Assembly: GCA_031378715.1 (NCBI GenBank)
Contig: JANNEN010000263.1
Span: 1 to 7,062 of the forward strand
Source: Emticicia sp031378715
GTDB taxonomy: Bacteria; Bacteroidota; Bacteroidia; Cytophagales; Spirosomataceae
DNA: 7,062 nucleotides
Reading direction: 5' to 3'
In this document: one piece after another, positions 6,603 to 7,062 of the stretch
How the letters are laid out: each line of letters starts with the position of its first letter
Numbering within the stretch: position 1 is the stretch's first letter
Notes under the pieces: generated by a model
The model's input: the letters and a program-made list of their open reading frames with translations, nothing else
Database searches by the model: none
Told to the model about the DNA's origin: nothing
Program-made: the position numbers and the translations under genes

Positions 6603-7062
6603 TTATTTTTTATTTTTCTTTTCGTCTTTTTGTACTTTACGATTCTCCTCGGCCAATTTCACCTGATTCTCCATGAATTGAGCAAATTTACCCTTTTTGG
6701 CAGCCTGCGGGTTTGCTTTAAATTTAATCTTGTTTTCATCTAATATTTTCCTGATTTTATCTTCATCAACGAATCGGCGAACGATTTGTTGTTGGGCAAT
6801 CGTAACAACGTTTGACACTAAGTAATAAAAACTTAATGCCGCAGGAAAGCTATTCAACACAAAAAAGAACACAATCGGGAATACATAACTCAACTTTTTC
6901 ATATCTACGGGACCAGGTTGATCGGGTGTGATTTGATTGTTGTAGTATGTGAACGCCAAACTCGAAATCGTCATTAGCACCACAAACAAACTGATGTGAT
7001 TGCCTACCACGGGCAGATTCGTAGCCCAACTAATCGGATAATCGTAAGTCGAAAGGTCAGAT
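6603..7062 (-). CDS. yidC: Membrane protein insertase YidC, C-terminal part (5' end cut by window)
   Basis: The visible 152 codons run from the right edge (SDLSTYDYPISWATNLPVVG) to the stop at 6603. They match the C-terminal Oxa1/YidC core. The hydrophobic segment HISLFVVLMTISSLAFTYY comes first. A cytoplasmic loop (QPGPVDMKKLSY) follows. The last two membrane segments contain the signature FPIVFFFVLNSFPAALSFYY and VSNVVTIAQQ. A Lys-rich cytoplasmic tail ends EKKNKK, as is common in Bacteroidota YidC and probably contacts the ribosome. YidC inserts and folds inner-membrane proteins with or without SecYEG. The N-terminal periplasmic domain and early TM helices lie beyond the window. The GTG at 7010 is internal and not a start, because the family match continues upstream of it. 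Confidence 0.95.
   Translation of the reverse strand, partial: SDLSTYDYPISWATNLPVVGNHISLFVVLMTISSLAFTYYNNQITPDQPGPVDMKKLSYVFPIVFFFVLNSFPAALSFYYLVSNVVTIAQQQIVRRFVDEDKIRKILDENKIKFKANPQAAKKGKFAQFMENQVKLAEENRKVQKDEKKNKK

Noticed and set aside
7008..7010. GTG as the start of a short separate membrane protein
   Set aside because: The YidC match continues in frame upstream to the window edge, so this codon is an internal valine.

Overview
The window looks like chromosomal DNA from a Bacteroidota member, probably order Cytophagales or a relative. The phylum call rests on three things. The YidC C-terminus has the form typical of that phylum. A planctomycete-type cytochrome/DUF1549/DUF1553 protein is present. 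Start codons are preceded by A-rich leaders with no Shine-Dalgarno motif. The genus cannot be fixed from the sequence alone. Five protein genes are supported, two of them cut by the window edges. I see no tRNA, rRNA, CRISPR array or transposase gene.

Layout: (1) 1-2474, minus strand: a large exported PSCyt1-DUF1549-CBM6-like-DUF1553 protein whose 3' end lies beyond the left edge. (2) 2475-2963: a divergent intergenic region with two degenerate heptanucleotide arrays of the same family in opposite orientation. A 151-bp MITE-like element with perfect 16-bp terminal inverted repeats and perfect 8-bp target duplications is inserted at the edge of the second array. (3) 2964-4795, plus strand: a two-gene unit. 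The first gene encodes a soluble helical/coiled-coil protein. The second encodes a membrane-anchored coiled-coil protein with PspA/IM30-like (bacterial ESCRT-III-like) character. A second, different heptamer repeat lies between them, and a strong terminator hairpin follows. (4) 4866-6539, minus strand: an exported protein with a TPR-like N-terminus and a type I periplasmic-binding fold at the C-terminus, resembling LpoA in architecture. (5) 6603-7062, minus strand: the C-terminal part of the membrane insertase YidC, whose terminator hairpin sits only 25 nt before the start codon of the LpoA-like gene.

Functionally, everything from 2964 rightward concerns the envelope: membrane insertion (YidC), a periplasmic TPR/binding protein, and a PspA-like membrane-maintenance candidate with a partner. 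The left-hand gene belongs to an outer-surface or periplasmic redox/glycan-associated family whose biochemistry is still poorly defined. The least routine parts are the PspA-like pair and the repeat-rich intergenic DNA around it.
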